DNA of 64,000 bases from an uncultured Muribaculaceae bacterium (GTDB lineage Bacteria > Bacteroidota > Bacteroidia > Bacteroidales > Muribaculaceae): NCBI GenBank assembly GCA_910587235.1, contig CAJUKD010000013.1, positions 10,800-74,799 of the forward strand. Reading direction: 5' to 3'. The position numbers and the translations under genes are program-made. Shown in pieces: positions 10,573-18,235 of the stretch; within the stretch, counting starts at the first letter, position 1, and the number at the start of each line of letters is the position of its first letter. The notes beneath the pieces are model-generated. The model worked only from the letters and a program-made list of their open reading frames with translations. It was not told the DNA's origin and ran no database searches.

Positions 10573-11886
10573 ATGAAAAGACTTGTCATTGTCCTGATCC
10601 TGCTGCTTTGTGCATCTGCTGTTTATGCCGGTGGAGCGCTGACTCTGGACTGTTGCCGTGATATGGCGCTTGAACATAGCAGGACATTGCGTCAGGAATA
10701 TAACAAAGAGAAGAACGCCGTATATGACCTGCAGATCGCCCGTTTGCAGCGCCTCCCGATGTTTGATGGCTCGCTCATGGGCGTGTATATGAAAGATCAG
10801 GAGTTGATGGAGGGTACGACAATACAGATGCGAGGCATGTACACAGCCGGGATAAACATAACTTTACCTGTTTATGCCGGCGGACGAATAAGTGCCGGCA
10901 TAAAACTTGCAGGAATTGCGAAGGATGCGGCGGCACTTCAGATACGTAAGGCCAAGGACGCCGTAGTGGCAGAGGTCGACAATTGTTATTATACTCTGCT
11001 TGCGGTGCGCGAGAAGGTGAAAATGCTTGAAGCTTACAGCCGACAGATGGACGGACTCTATGATATGGTGGAGATGAGCGTGCGGGCGCAGCTGTCGACT
11101 GAAAACGACCTTTTACGCATCGATGCAAGACGTACCGAGATAGAGTATCAGAAACAAAAAGTACGCAATGGCGAGAATCTTTGCCGTATGGCATTGTGCA
11201 AGGCGGTAGGCCTGCCTCCGGACACAGACATTGAACTGGCCGACACACTTCTTGTTGTCGCTCCCCCACAGGATTTGAGTGAAGATTTCTCTCAGCGCCC
11301 TGAGCTGGGTTTGCTATCGCAGCAGGTCGCAGCCTCGGAAGCGCAAGTGAAGATGGCGCGTTCGGCTTATCTTCCCACTATAGCGCTTGCAGGCGGATAC
11401 AGCTACTACGGAAATATAAAGATGAAAGGGTCAACGATGCTCCCTGACGGTACGCCATATCAGTACACAAACAAATTCCGTGACGGGATTCCGATGGTGG
11501 CCCTCTCGGTGAATATCCCTGTCTGGCATTGGGGCTCCGAAATAAAGAAAGTGAAAAAATCGAAGTTGGATCTTGAGAATTCTCGTCTGGCGCTTGAGGA
11601 AAATACGGAGCTGATGAGCATGGAAGTATGCCAGGCTGTTCAGAATCTGACCGACGGCTACGCTATGATTCAGACAGCCGAACTCGGATTGCGGCAGGCT
11701 GAGGATTCACGGCGTGTGATGCGCTGTAAGTTCGATGTCGGATTTGCCACGCTTACCGACATGCTTGATGCCGAGGCGCAATGGAGTCAGGCTCGAGCCA
11801 ATCTGATTGAAGCACAGGCGCAGCAGCTTATCAATAATACGGAATACTTGCGTGTGACAGGACGCTTGCGTTATTCCGCACGATAA
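10573..11886 (+). CDS. TolC-family outer membrane efflux channel
   Basis: The outer membrane channel of the tripartite pump. The 437-residue product starts with a clear signal peptide (MKRLVIVLILLLCASAVYA). Two repeated OEP domains of long helices follow, with typical patterns such as LPVYAGGRISAGIKLA and FRDGIPMVALSVNIPVWHWG. The ATG at 10573 is preferred because the signal peptide begins there and it lies 4 bp after the pump stop. An in-frame ATG at 10552 would add seven polar residues and overlap the pump gene. It closes the operon. Confidence 0.93.
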   Translation: MKRLVIVLILLLCASAVYAGGALTLDCCRDMALEHSRTLRQEYNKEKNAVYDLQIARLQRLPMFDGSLMGVYMKDQELMEGTTIQMRGMYTAGINITLPVYAGGRISAGIKLAGIAKDAAALQIRKAKDAVVAEVDNCYYTLLAVREKVKMLEAYSRQMDGLYDMVEMSVRAQLSTENDLLRIDARRTEIEYQKQKVRNGENLCRMALCKAVGLPPDTDIELADTLLVVAPPQDLSEDFSQRPELGLLSQQVAASEAQVKMARSAYLPTIALAGGYSYYGNIKMKGSTMLPDGTPYQYTNKFRDGIPMVALSVNIPVWHWGSEIKKVKKSKLDLENSRLALEENTELMSMEVCQAVQNLTDGYAMIQTAELGLRQAEDSRRVMRCKFDVGFATLTDMLDAEAQWSQARANLIEAQAQQLINNTEYLRVTGRLRYSAR

Positions 11887-11899
11887 GTTCCGGTAAATA

Positions 11900-11931
11900 T
11901 TTGCGCTTTGTACTCAAAACGGTTAAATTTG
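11900..11931 (+). promoter_or_regulatory. Promoter of the NSS-family transporter gene
   Basis: TTTG (11900-11903), 20 bp spacing and TAAATTTG (11924-11931) match the Bacteroidota consensus, 27 bp before the ATG at 11959. Confidence 0.75.
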
Positions 11932-11958
11932 CGCTGTTTTGTGAAATAAAACGTAGAC

Positions 11959-13317
11959 ATGTCGAAAAAAGCGCAATTCGCCACTAAGATAGGACTTGTG
12001 GCCGCTACGGTCGGTTCGGCCGTCGGGTTGGGTAACGTATGGCGTTTCCCTGCCGAAACACAGAGTAATGGCGGAGCGGCTTTCCTGCTGCTTTATGTCG
12101 GTTGTGTCCTGCTGTTGGGAATTCCGGTGATGCTTGCCGAATTTTCGCTCGGACGAGCCGGACGTTCCGATGCCATAGGAGTCTTCCGGCGTCTGTCGCC
12201 CGGAAAAGCCTGGTGGATTGTCGGCGCATTGGCCATTCTTACGTCCTATCTGATTTTGAGCTATTATATGGTTGTGGCCGGATGGACGCTCGAATATCTT
12301 TTTGAAACCCTGTCGGGAGGATTGTATTCCGATGCTCGGGGAGCCGGAAGCGGAGCCGTGTTTGCCTGGAAGATGGCGGATTTCATATCGTCGGATACGG
12401 AGCCGCTGGTGTTTACGGTGCTTGTCATTGCTCTAAACGCGGCCATACTTATAGCCGGGGTGCAGAAAGGCATAGAGAGGCTGTCGAATGTGCTGATGCC
12501 ATTGTTGTTCCTGATATTGCTGGCCTTGTGTGCGGTGACCTTGCGTTTGCCCGGGGCGGCCGACGGCCTTGAGTTTTTCCTTGCTCCCGATTTTTCGAAA
12601 ATAACGCCGGCCGTATTTATAAACGCTTTGGGACAGGCGTTTTTCTCGCTAAGCCTGGGCATGGGCATTCTGGTGACCTATGCCGCATATTATCCGTCGC
12701 ATACGAAACTCGGTCGTACCGCCGGTATCGTTTCGCTGATGAGCCTTCTTGTTGCGGTTCTGATGGGGTTGGTGATTTTTCCGGCGGTCAAGACGTTCGG
12801 ACTCGACCGCGAGTCGCTCGAAGGAACAACTCTTGTTTTCGTGACATTGCCCGAGGTGTTCTCGCGCTTGCCTTTGTCGGAACTTTGGTCCGCGCTTTTC
12901 TTTGTCCTGCTTTTCGTGGCGGCTGTCACATCGACTGTTTCCATCGCCGAGGTGTCGGTATCCTGCCTTCAGGACCGTTTCGGCATGAGCCGCCGTAAGG
13001 CCGTGCTTGTGTCCTTGACGCCTCTGTTGCTGTTCAGCGCTCTGAATTCGTTGTCGTTCGGCTCGCTGTCGGAGTTCAGGATAATGGGAATGACGATTTT
13101 CGAATTCCTCGATAATTTTACCACAAATGTGCTTTTGCCTGTCGTGGCTATGGGCGTCTGTGTCTACATGGGCTGGTTCTCGCCACGGGGCCTGCTCGCC
13201 CGCGAACTTGGCAACTACGGCAGTCATCGTTCGCGGGTCACCGGAGCGGTGCTGTTCATAATACGCTATGTGGCTCCCTTGCTGATCGCGCTTATTATGA
13301 TTTCGAACTTTGTATGA
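11959..13317 (+). CDS. Sodium-dependent transporter (NSS/SNF family)
   Basis: The 452-residue protein has about twelve hydrophobic segments. The family signature GLGNVWRFPAETQSNGGAAF forms the first helix with the sodium sites and substrate pocket. These LeuT-like carriers import amino acids or related solutes with sodium across the inner membrane; the substrate cannot be assigned. It has its own promoter and is followed 11 bp later by a small membrane protein gene on the same strand. Length is typical of bacterial members. Confidence 0.93.
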   Translation: MSKKAQFATKIGLVAATVGSAVGLGNVWRFPAETQSNGGAAFLLLYVGCVLLLGIPVMLAEFSLGRAGRSDAIGVFRRLSPGKAWWIVGALAILTSYLILSYYMVVAGWTLEYLFETLSGGLYSDARGAGSGAVFAWKMADFISSDTEPLVFTVLVIALNAAILIAGVQKGIERLSNVLMPLLFLILLALCAVTLRLPGAADGLEFFLAPDFSKITPAVFINALGQAFFSLSLGMGILVTYAAYYPSHTKLGRTAGIVSLMSLLVAVLMGLVIFPAVKTFGLDRESLEGTTLVFVTLPEVFSRLPLSELWSALFFVLLFVAAVTSTVSIAEVSVSCLQDRFGMSRRKAVLVSLTPLLLFSALNSLSFGSLSEFRIMGMTIFEFLDNFTTNVLLPVVAMGVCVYMGWFSPRGLLARELGNYGSHRSRVTGAVLFIIRYVAPLLIALIMISNFV

Positions 13318-13328
13318 TCTGAGCCGGG

Positions 13329-13643
13329 ATGATTGTAAAGAACAGAAAACGACTTGACAGTCGGCTTTTGAGCGGACTGCTGATTGTGATTGTCCTTGCA
13401 GTGCTGCTCCGCCTCGGCTGCTCGCTCAAAGAACAGAAAATTGCGCGAGAGTCCGACGCGGCTGCCGTGGAGCGTGCCGATTCTATTGAACAGGCGCTAC
13501 GCGAGATAAATCGCGATTTTTCGGACAGGCAGCGTGATTCTGTCCGAAGCGTTCCGAAAACTAAAAAGAGCAAACAGCGCAGGCAGCCGCAGCAGCGGTC
13601 TTTTCTCGACGAGGAATTACCGGCAGGCGGCAGCGGAGATTAA
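13329..13643 (+). CDS. Hypothetical single-span membrane protein
   Basis: The 104-residue protein has one membrane helix at about residues 14-32 (LLSGLLIVIVLAVLLRLGC). A coiled-coil-like polar stretch follows, then a basic KTKKSKQRRQPQQR segment. It starts 11 bp after the transporter and is probably co-transcribed. Its last four bases overlap the end of the DUF3109 gene on the other strand. I do not recognise the family. Confidence 0.65.
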   Translation: MIVKNRKRLDSRLLSGLLIVIVLAVLLRLGCSLKEQKIARESDAAAVERADSIEQALREINRDFSDRQRDSVRSVPKTKKSKQRRQPQQRSFLDEELPAGGSGD

Positions 13644-14239
13644 TCGGCCGGAGCATCGTCGCCCCCGAACTGACGCAGATATTCGTCGCAGGTAGCGACA
13701 AGTTCGTCGTACCATTCGCGCCCGAAACGCCTGACAAGCGGCCCTTCGAGGAAACGGTAGGCGCGCAATCCCAGCTTCCGGCCCAGGACTTCGGCGCAAT
13801 GGCAGATTTTCCACCGGTGCAGGTTGACAGCCGTGAATTTCTCGTATTCTTTGATGCGGACAGGGTATAGGTGGCACGAAACGGGCTTGCAGAAATCAAT
13901 GCGCCCTTCACGGTATGCTTTTTCGATGGCGCAATGGCACATGCCGCCTGCGCCGTAGGTTGTGAACACGCAGTTGCGTCCTTCGACAATGCCGGTGACA
14001 AGGTCGCCTTCGCTGTCGACATAGCTTACTCCGTTTTCCTCTATCTCGCGGCGGGCGGACGGCAGAAGGTCATCCCATATTTCCGGCAGTATCTCTTTGA
14101 TTTTTTCAACTTCAGCCTCGGTGACCGGAGCGCCGGCATCGCCTTCTATGCAGCATTGTCCGAGGCATTTGTCGAGGTCGCAGCAGAAAAAGCGCTCGAC
14201 AAGGTCAAGGCTGACAAGGGTGTCTTGTATCTGTAGCAC
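13640..14239 (-). CDS. DUF3109 family cysteine-cluster protein
   Basis: The 199-residue protein has several cysteine groups: CCDLDKCLGQCC near the N-terminus, CHC at mid-length, CKPVSCHLYPVR and a later CHC. This matches DUF3109, a YkgJ-like family suspected of binding metal or an iron-sulfur cluster. The function is unknown. The likely start is GTG at 14239. It ends convergently with the small membrane protein gene and lies 15 bp downstream of the type IX plug gene, so it may be last in an ung, plug, DUF3109 operon. Confidence 0.88.
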   Translation of the reverse strand: MLQIQDTLVSLDLVERFFCCDLDKCLGQCCIEGDAGAPVTEAEVEKIKEILPEIWDDLLPSARREIEENGVSYVDSEGDLVTGIVEGRNCVFTTYGAGGMCHCAIEKAYREGRIDFCKPVSCHLYPVRIKEYEKFTAVNLHRWKICHCAEVLGRKLGLRAYRFLEGPLVRRFGREWYDELVATCDEYLRQFGGDDAPAD

Positions 14240-14254
14240 GTCTTGTAATAGTCT

Positions 14255-15523
14255 TTAATGGTCTGAAACTGTTGTGCCGACGCCTATAAGGCGGTCGTAA
14301 CGTTCGCCGCGGCGCCGGTGGTACACTTTCACCAGATAGTCGTTTACGGTCTGGTATTTGTCGCCTTCGATTACCGAGGTATAGCCGCGTCGGGCGTCGG
14401 GCGGTACGGCAAGGTACTGGTAGTTGTATGCTCCTTGCTTCAGGAGCAATGCCCGCTCGTATCGTCCGGTCGTATTGTTGAAGAACATCTGCGAAGCGGG
14501 GTCGAAACGTCGCTGAACCATGTCGCCGTCAAGAAAAATCATCAGTCCGGGCGTTTCGGGATAGTCGAGAGAAAAATGTACGACTCCGTAGTCGGCTTCG
14601 GTGTCGCTGTCGGAGGAATTGTATTCGCGTATGACGAATCCGCCGTGCTGGGTGCTGTCGTACAAATACGGTTCGCCTGCGCGCGATTGGTCCTCGGCCA
14701 GGCGGAAATGGTAGTAAGGCGAGGCGTATCCGATATCGTCCACGCCCATACCGGGGTATTCGGTGCTTACTATCTCGAAGCGCCGGTACTCGTTGCCGGC
14801 ATCGAAGATCAGGGGGCGCAGATGCTCGAATATCGCTTTAGTTCCGGCTACGCGCAGCGGCTGGCGCACGGCTACTTCGTTGTCGAGGCGGCCGTTCTGC
14901 TGTACGACCACAAGCAGATCGTTGAAGGGGTCGTCGACGGCTGCGCGTTCGGTGTCGACAATAACGCTTACCTGTTGGTGGGAATTGTTGAAATCCACAT
15001 CTGTGCGCGGGCTTACGTCGGCAGCCACCGGCGCCGTCTGCTCGCTTACCATGAAGCGGCATTGCACCACAGTGGAATCTGGTGCGTCTTCAGGATATAT
15101 TTTCAGTAGGTAATTGCCTGAGATCAGTGGCTTCGTCTGTTCGTTGGGGATAGTCAGCGAATAGTGGACATAATGGGTCGTAGTGGCCTGCGAGTAGTCG
15201 AAATTGTCGATTGTGCCTTCATTGAAGCCGTCAATGAATTCCGAGTCGACCAGGCCTGAGGGCTGCCATGTCGCCGTGCAGTGCGTCAGGGAATAGCGGA
15301 AATATTCGCGGTCTTCGGCCAGATGGTCGAAGTCGATGCGTATGCGGTCGGGCGAGTCGAGCAGTATTATGGGAGGGCCGAATCGTGCGCCTTCCGGCCG
15401 TATCTGCAGGCTTCGTATGCGGTCGTTGAATATGCCTGTCATTGTGTCGGCGGGTCTTGAGACCGATACGGCAGATGCCATGACCGCGATTACGGTAAAC
15501 AATATATACCGCATCCTGCTCAT
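14255..15523 (-). CDS. Type IX secretion system plug protein (DUF5103)
   Basis: The 422-residue protein begins with a signal peptide (MRYILFTVIAVMASAVSV). The body is beta-rich and matches the DUF5103 family, whose first domain is now named the T9SS plug domain. In the type IX system a plug protein closes the SprA translocon on the periplasmic side when cargo is absent. Assignment to that role here rests on family membership. Its ATG overlaps the ung stop (TCAT on the plus strand, ATGA on the minus strand), so translation is coupled. Cargo-like C-termini in this window fit an active system. Confidence 0.82.
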   Translation of the reverse strand: MSRMRYILFTVIAVMASAVSVSRPADTMTGIFNDRIRSLQIRPEGARFGPPIILLDSPDRIRIDFDHLAEDREYFRYSLTHCTATWQPSGLVDSEFIDGFNEGTIDNFDYSQATTTHYVHYSLTIPNEQTKPLISGNYLLKIYPEDAPDSTVVQCRFMVSEQTAPVAADVSPRTDVDFNNSHQQVSVIVDTERAAVDDPFNDLLVVVQQNGRLDNEVAVRQPLRVAGTKAIFEHLRPLIFDAGNEYRRFEIVSTEYPGMGVDDIGYASPYYHFRLAEDQSRAGEPYLYDSTQHGGFVIREYNSSDSDTEADYGVVHFSLDYPETPGLMIFLDGDMVQRRFDPASQMFFNNTTGRYERALLLKQGAYNYQYLAVPPDARRGYTSVIEGDKYQTVNDYLVKVYHRRRGERYDRLIGVGTTVSDH

Positions 15524-16197
15524 TCTTCAATCCATTTTATGGGTTCCCGCCCGTTGGCCGCGAGATATTCGTTCGCTTTGATGAAATGGCCGTTGCCGAA
15601 GAATCCGCGATAGGCCGACAGTGGTGACGGATGCGGCGATGTCAGCACCAGATGGCGGTTGCGGTCCACCAGAGCGCCTTTGCGTATGGCGTATGAACCC
15701 CACAGCATGAACACAAGGTGCTCGTGGCCGGAATTCAGTGCTTCTATTGCCGCGTCGGTGAAGCGTTCCCAGCCATGTCCCTGATGTGAGCCTGCACGAT
15801 GTGCTTCCACCGTCAGGGTGGCATTTAGCAGCAGTACCCCCTGACGTGCCCACCGGCTAAGGTCGCCGCTTGGCGGCATATAGTCGGGACGTCCGTATTC
15901 AGTTCCGATTTCCTTGTATATGTTTATCAGGGACGGGGGGAGTTCTATGCCCTGTCGTACCGAGAAGCAGAGTCCGTTGGCCTGTCCGTCGCCGTGGTAG
16001 GGATCCTGTCCGAGTATCACCACTTTCACGCGGTCGAAAGGGCAGGCGTCGAAAGCGGCGAATATTTCGCGTGCCGGAGGGAAAATACGGGTACGCGAAT
16101 ACTCGTTTTTTACAAAAGCCACAAGTTCGGCGAAATATTCCGACTCCCATTCCCGGGAGAGGGCGGCATTCCAGTTTTCTTCTATTTTTACCTTCAT
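15520..16197 (-). CDS. ung: Uracil-DNA glycosylase
   Basis: A base-excision repair enzyme that removes uracil from DNA. The 225-residue product carries the family 1 motifs. VILGQDPYHGDGQANGLCFS includes the catalytic Asp, and the DNA-intercalation loop is LTSPHPSPLSAYRGFFGNGHF with the catalytic His. The ATG at 16197 gives a length close to E. coli Ung (229); an upstream in-frame codon at 16233 would add twelve residues without support. It is translationally coupled to the type IX plug gene, an unusual but known neighbour in this phylum. Confidence 0.96.
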   Translation of the reverse strand: MKVKIEENWNAALSREWESEYFAELVAFVKNEYSRTRIFPPAREIFAAFDACPFDRVKVVILGQDPYHGDGQANGLCFSVRQGIELPPSLINIYKEIGTEYGRPDYMPPSGDLSRWARQGVLLLNATLTVEAHRAGSHQGHGWERFTDAAIEALNSGHEHLVFMLWGSYAIRKGALVDRNRHLVLTSPHPSPLSAYRGFFGNGHFIKANEYLAANGREPIKWIEE

Positions 16198-16257
16198 TAT
16201 GATAGGGGCATGTAGTGTGCCGGAATCCGGCACATTTGATTTTTTGCACGTAAAGCT

Positions 16258-16289
16258 GTTGCAAAACTACAAAAAAAAGATTACTTTTG
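16258..16289 (+). promoter_or_regulatory. Promoter of tRNA-Arg(CCG)
   Basis: GTTG (16258-16261), 20 bp spacing and TACTTTTG (16282-16289) lie 37 bp before the tRNA. The first element has one mismatch to TTTG. Confidence 0.55.
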
Positions 16290-16326
16290 CAGTGAAATCC
16301 GGTATAAAAGGTATTACCGGTTACAT

Positions 16327-16398
16327 GCACCCGTATTTCAATGGATAGAATAAAGGATTCCGGTTCCTTAGATTAGGGTTCGATTCCCTACGGGTGTA
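16327..16398 (+). tRNA. tRNA-Arg, anticodon CCG
   Basis: A full cloverleaf is visible. The acceptor stem is GCACCCG/CGGGTGT and the anticodon stem-loop AAGGA-TTCCGGT-TCCTT gives anticodon CCG, reading CGG. The T arm is TAGGG-TTCGATT-CCCTA and the discriminator is A. CCA is not encoded. The last 31 bases overlap, on the opposite strand, the end of the DUF4373-like gene. Confidence 0.95.
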
Positions 16399-16856
16399 CT
16401 TGGCGCCGCCTCCGATAGTTTGTCGGGGGCGGTTCTGTTTTTTTGCTCCATCATTTTCTCCGCCCGGGCGGCCGCGCGTTCGGCGAGGCGGCGCTCTTTC
16501 GCGCTTTTGATGCGGTACTCTTCCGGAATAGGCTCGGTATTCTTGCGGCGCATATAGCCGAGCTGCAGCCTCCGTGTGCTCAGTATTTCGTGCGATTCGA
16601 ACATTTCCATGTCGAACAAGCCGAACTGCACCAGATACCATATATCTTCATCCACATTGCTGCACGGGCGCCCGGTCATGCGTCCCACTTCTTTCAGCAG
16701 GCTGTCGTCGTAATGCACATAGCATCCGTTGCGGCGTATTATGGTCATAATGCTGATGTAGGTAAGAATTGCATTCTGTTGTCCGGTGATGATAAGGTTA
16801 CGGACAGCTTCGGATTCGAGAAATTCGGTGGTGAGATTCAGTGAGATGGATTTCAT
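16368..16856 (-). CDS. DUF4373-like hypothetical protein
   Basis: The 162-residue protein resembles the Lin1244/Lin1753-like N-terminal domain (DUF4373). Signs are the patterns IIRRNGCYVHYDDSLLKEV, WYLVQFGLFDMEMFE and ILSTRRLQLGYMRR. That family occurs in phage- or island-encoded replication proteins and in chromosomal proteins of Bacteroidales; no function is assigned here. A basic, Ala/Arg-rich helix follows (about residues 117-140), then a short disordered tail. The last ten or so codons are encoded by the antisense strand of the 3' half of tRNA-Arg(CCG), so the tail is not conserved by protein selection alone. The leader contains a 13-bp direct repeat. Confidence 0.7.
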   Translation of the reverse strand: MKSISLNLTTEFLESEAVRNLIITGQQNAILTYISIMTIIRRNGCYVHYDDSLLKEVGRMTGRPCSNVDEDIWYLVQFGLFDMEMFESHEILSTRRLQLGYMRRKNTEPIPEEYRIKSAKERRLAERAAARAEKMMEQKNRTAPDKLSEAAPSTPVGNRTLI

Positions 16857-16869
16857 AGAGATTAGAGAT
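16857..16869. repeat. 13-bp direct repeat, copy 1
   Basis: AGAGATTAGAGAT, repeated exactly at 16879-16891. It abuts the start codon of the DUF4373-like gene, so both copies lie in its leader. Confidence 0.7.
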
Positions 16870-16878
16870 TTAAAGATG

Positions 16879-16891
16879 AGAGATTAGAGAT
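16879..16891. repeat. 13-bp direct repeat, copy 2
   Basis: Second exact copy of AGAGATTAGAGAT, 22 bp from the first. It falls between the -7 element (16904-16911) and the start codon of the leftward DUF4373-like gene. Confidence 0.7.
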
Positions 16892-16903
16892 GTGTTCCCG
16901 ATG

Positions 16904-16911
16904 CAAAGTTA
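16904..16911 (-). promoter_or_regulatory. -7 element of the DUF4373-like gene
   Basis: TAACTTTG on the minus strand, about 48 bp upstream of the ATG at 16856. No clear -33 element is seen. Confidence 0.4.
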
Positions 16912-17075
16912 ATGCGCCCGCGTCCGCATCCGACGCCAAAATAACACTCAGTGTGATTTAACATTTAAGCAGTGTCCGGCGTAAGCTCCGATAATTCTCT
17001 GCGTGACAGGATGCTTGCCGAGAAAAAGACCGGTGCGGGCGCCTTATGCTTTTCTGCAAATCCGAAAATAATTCG

Positions 17076-17083
17076 TACCTTTG
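17076..17083 (+). promoter_or_regulatory. -7 element of prfA
   Basis: TACCTTTG, 30 bp upstream of the prfA ATG. The region between 16912 and 17075 shows no gene or clear repeat. Confidence 0.45.
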
Positions 17084-17113
17084 GCTTTGCAATAGCTATA
17101 TGTATATTGAATT

Positions 17114-18223
17114 ATGGCAGATAACTCCCTACTTGAGCGCCTTGACGGAATCGAGGCCCGTTTTGAAGAAATAAGCACTCTTATAACCGACCCGGCTGTC
17201 ATTGCCGACATGAAGCGCTACGTGCGTCTGACCAAGGAGTATAAGGAGCTTGAAAAGCTTACGGCTACCACACGCCGCTACCGTTCGCTGATCGACAATG
17301 TCGCCGAAGCCCGCGAACTGCTTGCCTGCGAGAGCGACGCGGAGATGCGCGAGATGGCAAAAGAGCAGCTTGATGCCGCTACGGAGGAAATTCCGCGCCT
17401 CGAAGAGGAAATAAAACTGCTGCTCATACCCGCCGATCCTGAGGACGGTAAAAACGCCATTCTCGAAATCCGCGGAGGTACGGGGGGCGACGAAGCCGCC
17501 ATATTTGCCGGTGACCTTTGCAAGATGTACATGAAGTATTGCGAGAGTCGCGGATGGAATGTGGCCGTGACCTCGGCCAGTGAAGGTGCTGCCGGCGGTT
17601 ACAAGGAAATTGTGCTCTCTGTCACGGGTGAAGGCGTCTACGGCATATTGAAATATGAAAGCGGTGTCCATCGCGTGCAGCGTGTGCCTGCCACGGAAAC
17701 ACAAGGTCGTGTACATACTTCCGCCGCTACCGTGGCTGTGCTTCCCGAGGCCGAGGCTTTCGATGTCGAGATAAACGAAGGCGAAATCAAATGGGATACT
17801 TTCCGCTCCGGCGGTGCGGGAGGCCAGAATGTGAACAAGGTGGAATCCGGTGTCAGGCTCCGTTATCTCTGGCGCAATCCCAACACGGGCGAAAGCGAGG
17901 AGATTCTGATCGAATGTACGGAAACCCGTGACCAGCCGAAAAACAAGGAACGCGCATTGAGCCGTCTGCGCACATTTATCTACGACAAGGAGCATCAGAA
18001 GTATATCGACGACATAGCTTCCCGCCGTAAGACACTTGTCAGCACAGGCGACCGTTCGGCGAAAATCAGGACATACAACTATCCGCAGGGGCGTATAACC
18101 GACCATCGCATCAATTACACCATCTATAATCTTCAGGCTTTTGTCGACGGCGACATTCAGGATGTGATCGATCATCTTATCATAGCCGAGAACGCCGAAA
18201 AACTTAAAGCCGCCGAACTCTAA
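17114..18223 (+). CDS. prfA: Peptide chain release factor 1
   Basis: Terminates translation at UAA and UAG by triggering peptidyl-tRNA hydrolysis on the ribosome. The 369-residue protein has the universal GGQ motif at residues 236-238 (in RSGGAGGQNVNKVESG). The codon-recognition tripeptide PAT (in RVPATETQGRVHTSA) distinguishes RF1 from RF2 (SPF). Length is normal. It is followed 12 bp later by the DUF4153 gene. Confidence 0.97.
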   Translation: MADNSLLERLDGIEARFEEISTLITDPAVIADMKRYVRLTKEYKELEKLTATTRRYRSLIDNVAEARELLACESDAEMREMAKEQLDAATEEIPRLEEEIKLLLIPADPEDGKNAILEIRGGTGGDEAAIFAGDLCKMYMKYCESRGWNVAVTSASEGAAGGYKEIVLSVTGEGVYGILKYESGVHRVQRVPATETQGRVHTSAATVAVLPEAEAFDVEINEGEIKWDTFRSGGAGGQNVNKVESGVRLRYLWRNPNTGESEEILIECTETRDQPKNKERALSRLRTFIYDKEHQKYIDDIASRRKTLVSTGDRSAKIRTYNYPQGRITDHRINYTIYNLQAFVDGDIQDVIDHLIIAENAEKLKAAEL

Positions 18224-18235
18224 AACCATCAGGCA

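Noticed and set aside
17129..18229. 366-residue leftward frame over prfA
   Set aside because: Antisense to release factor 1, which carries GGQ and PAT motifs.
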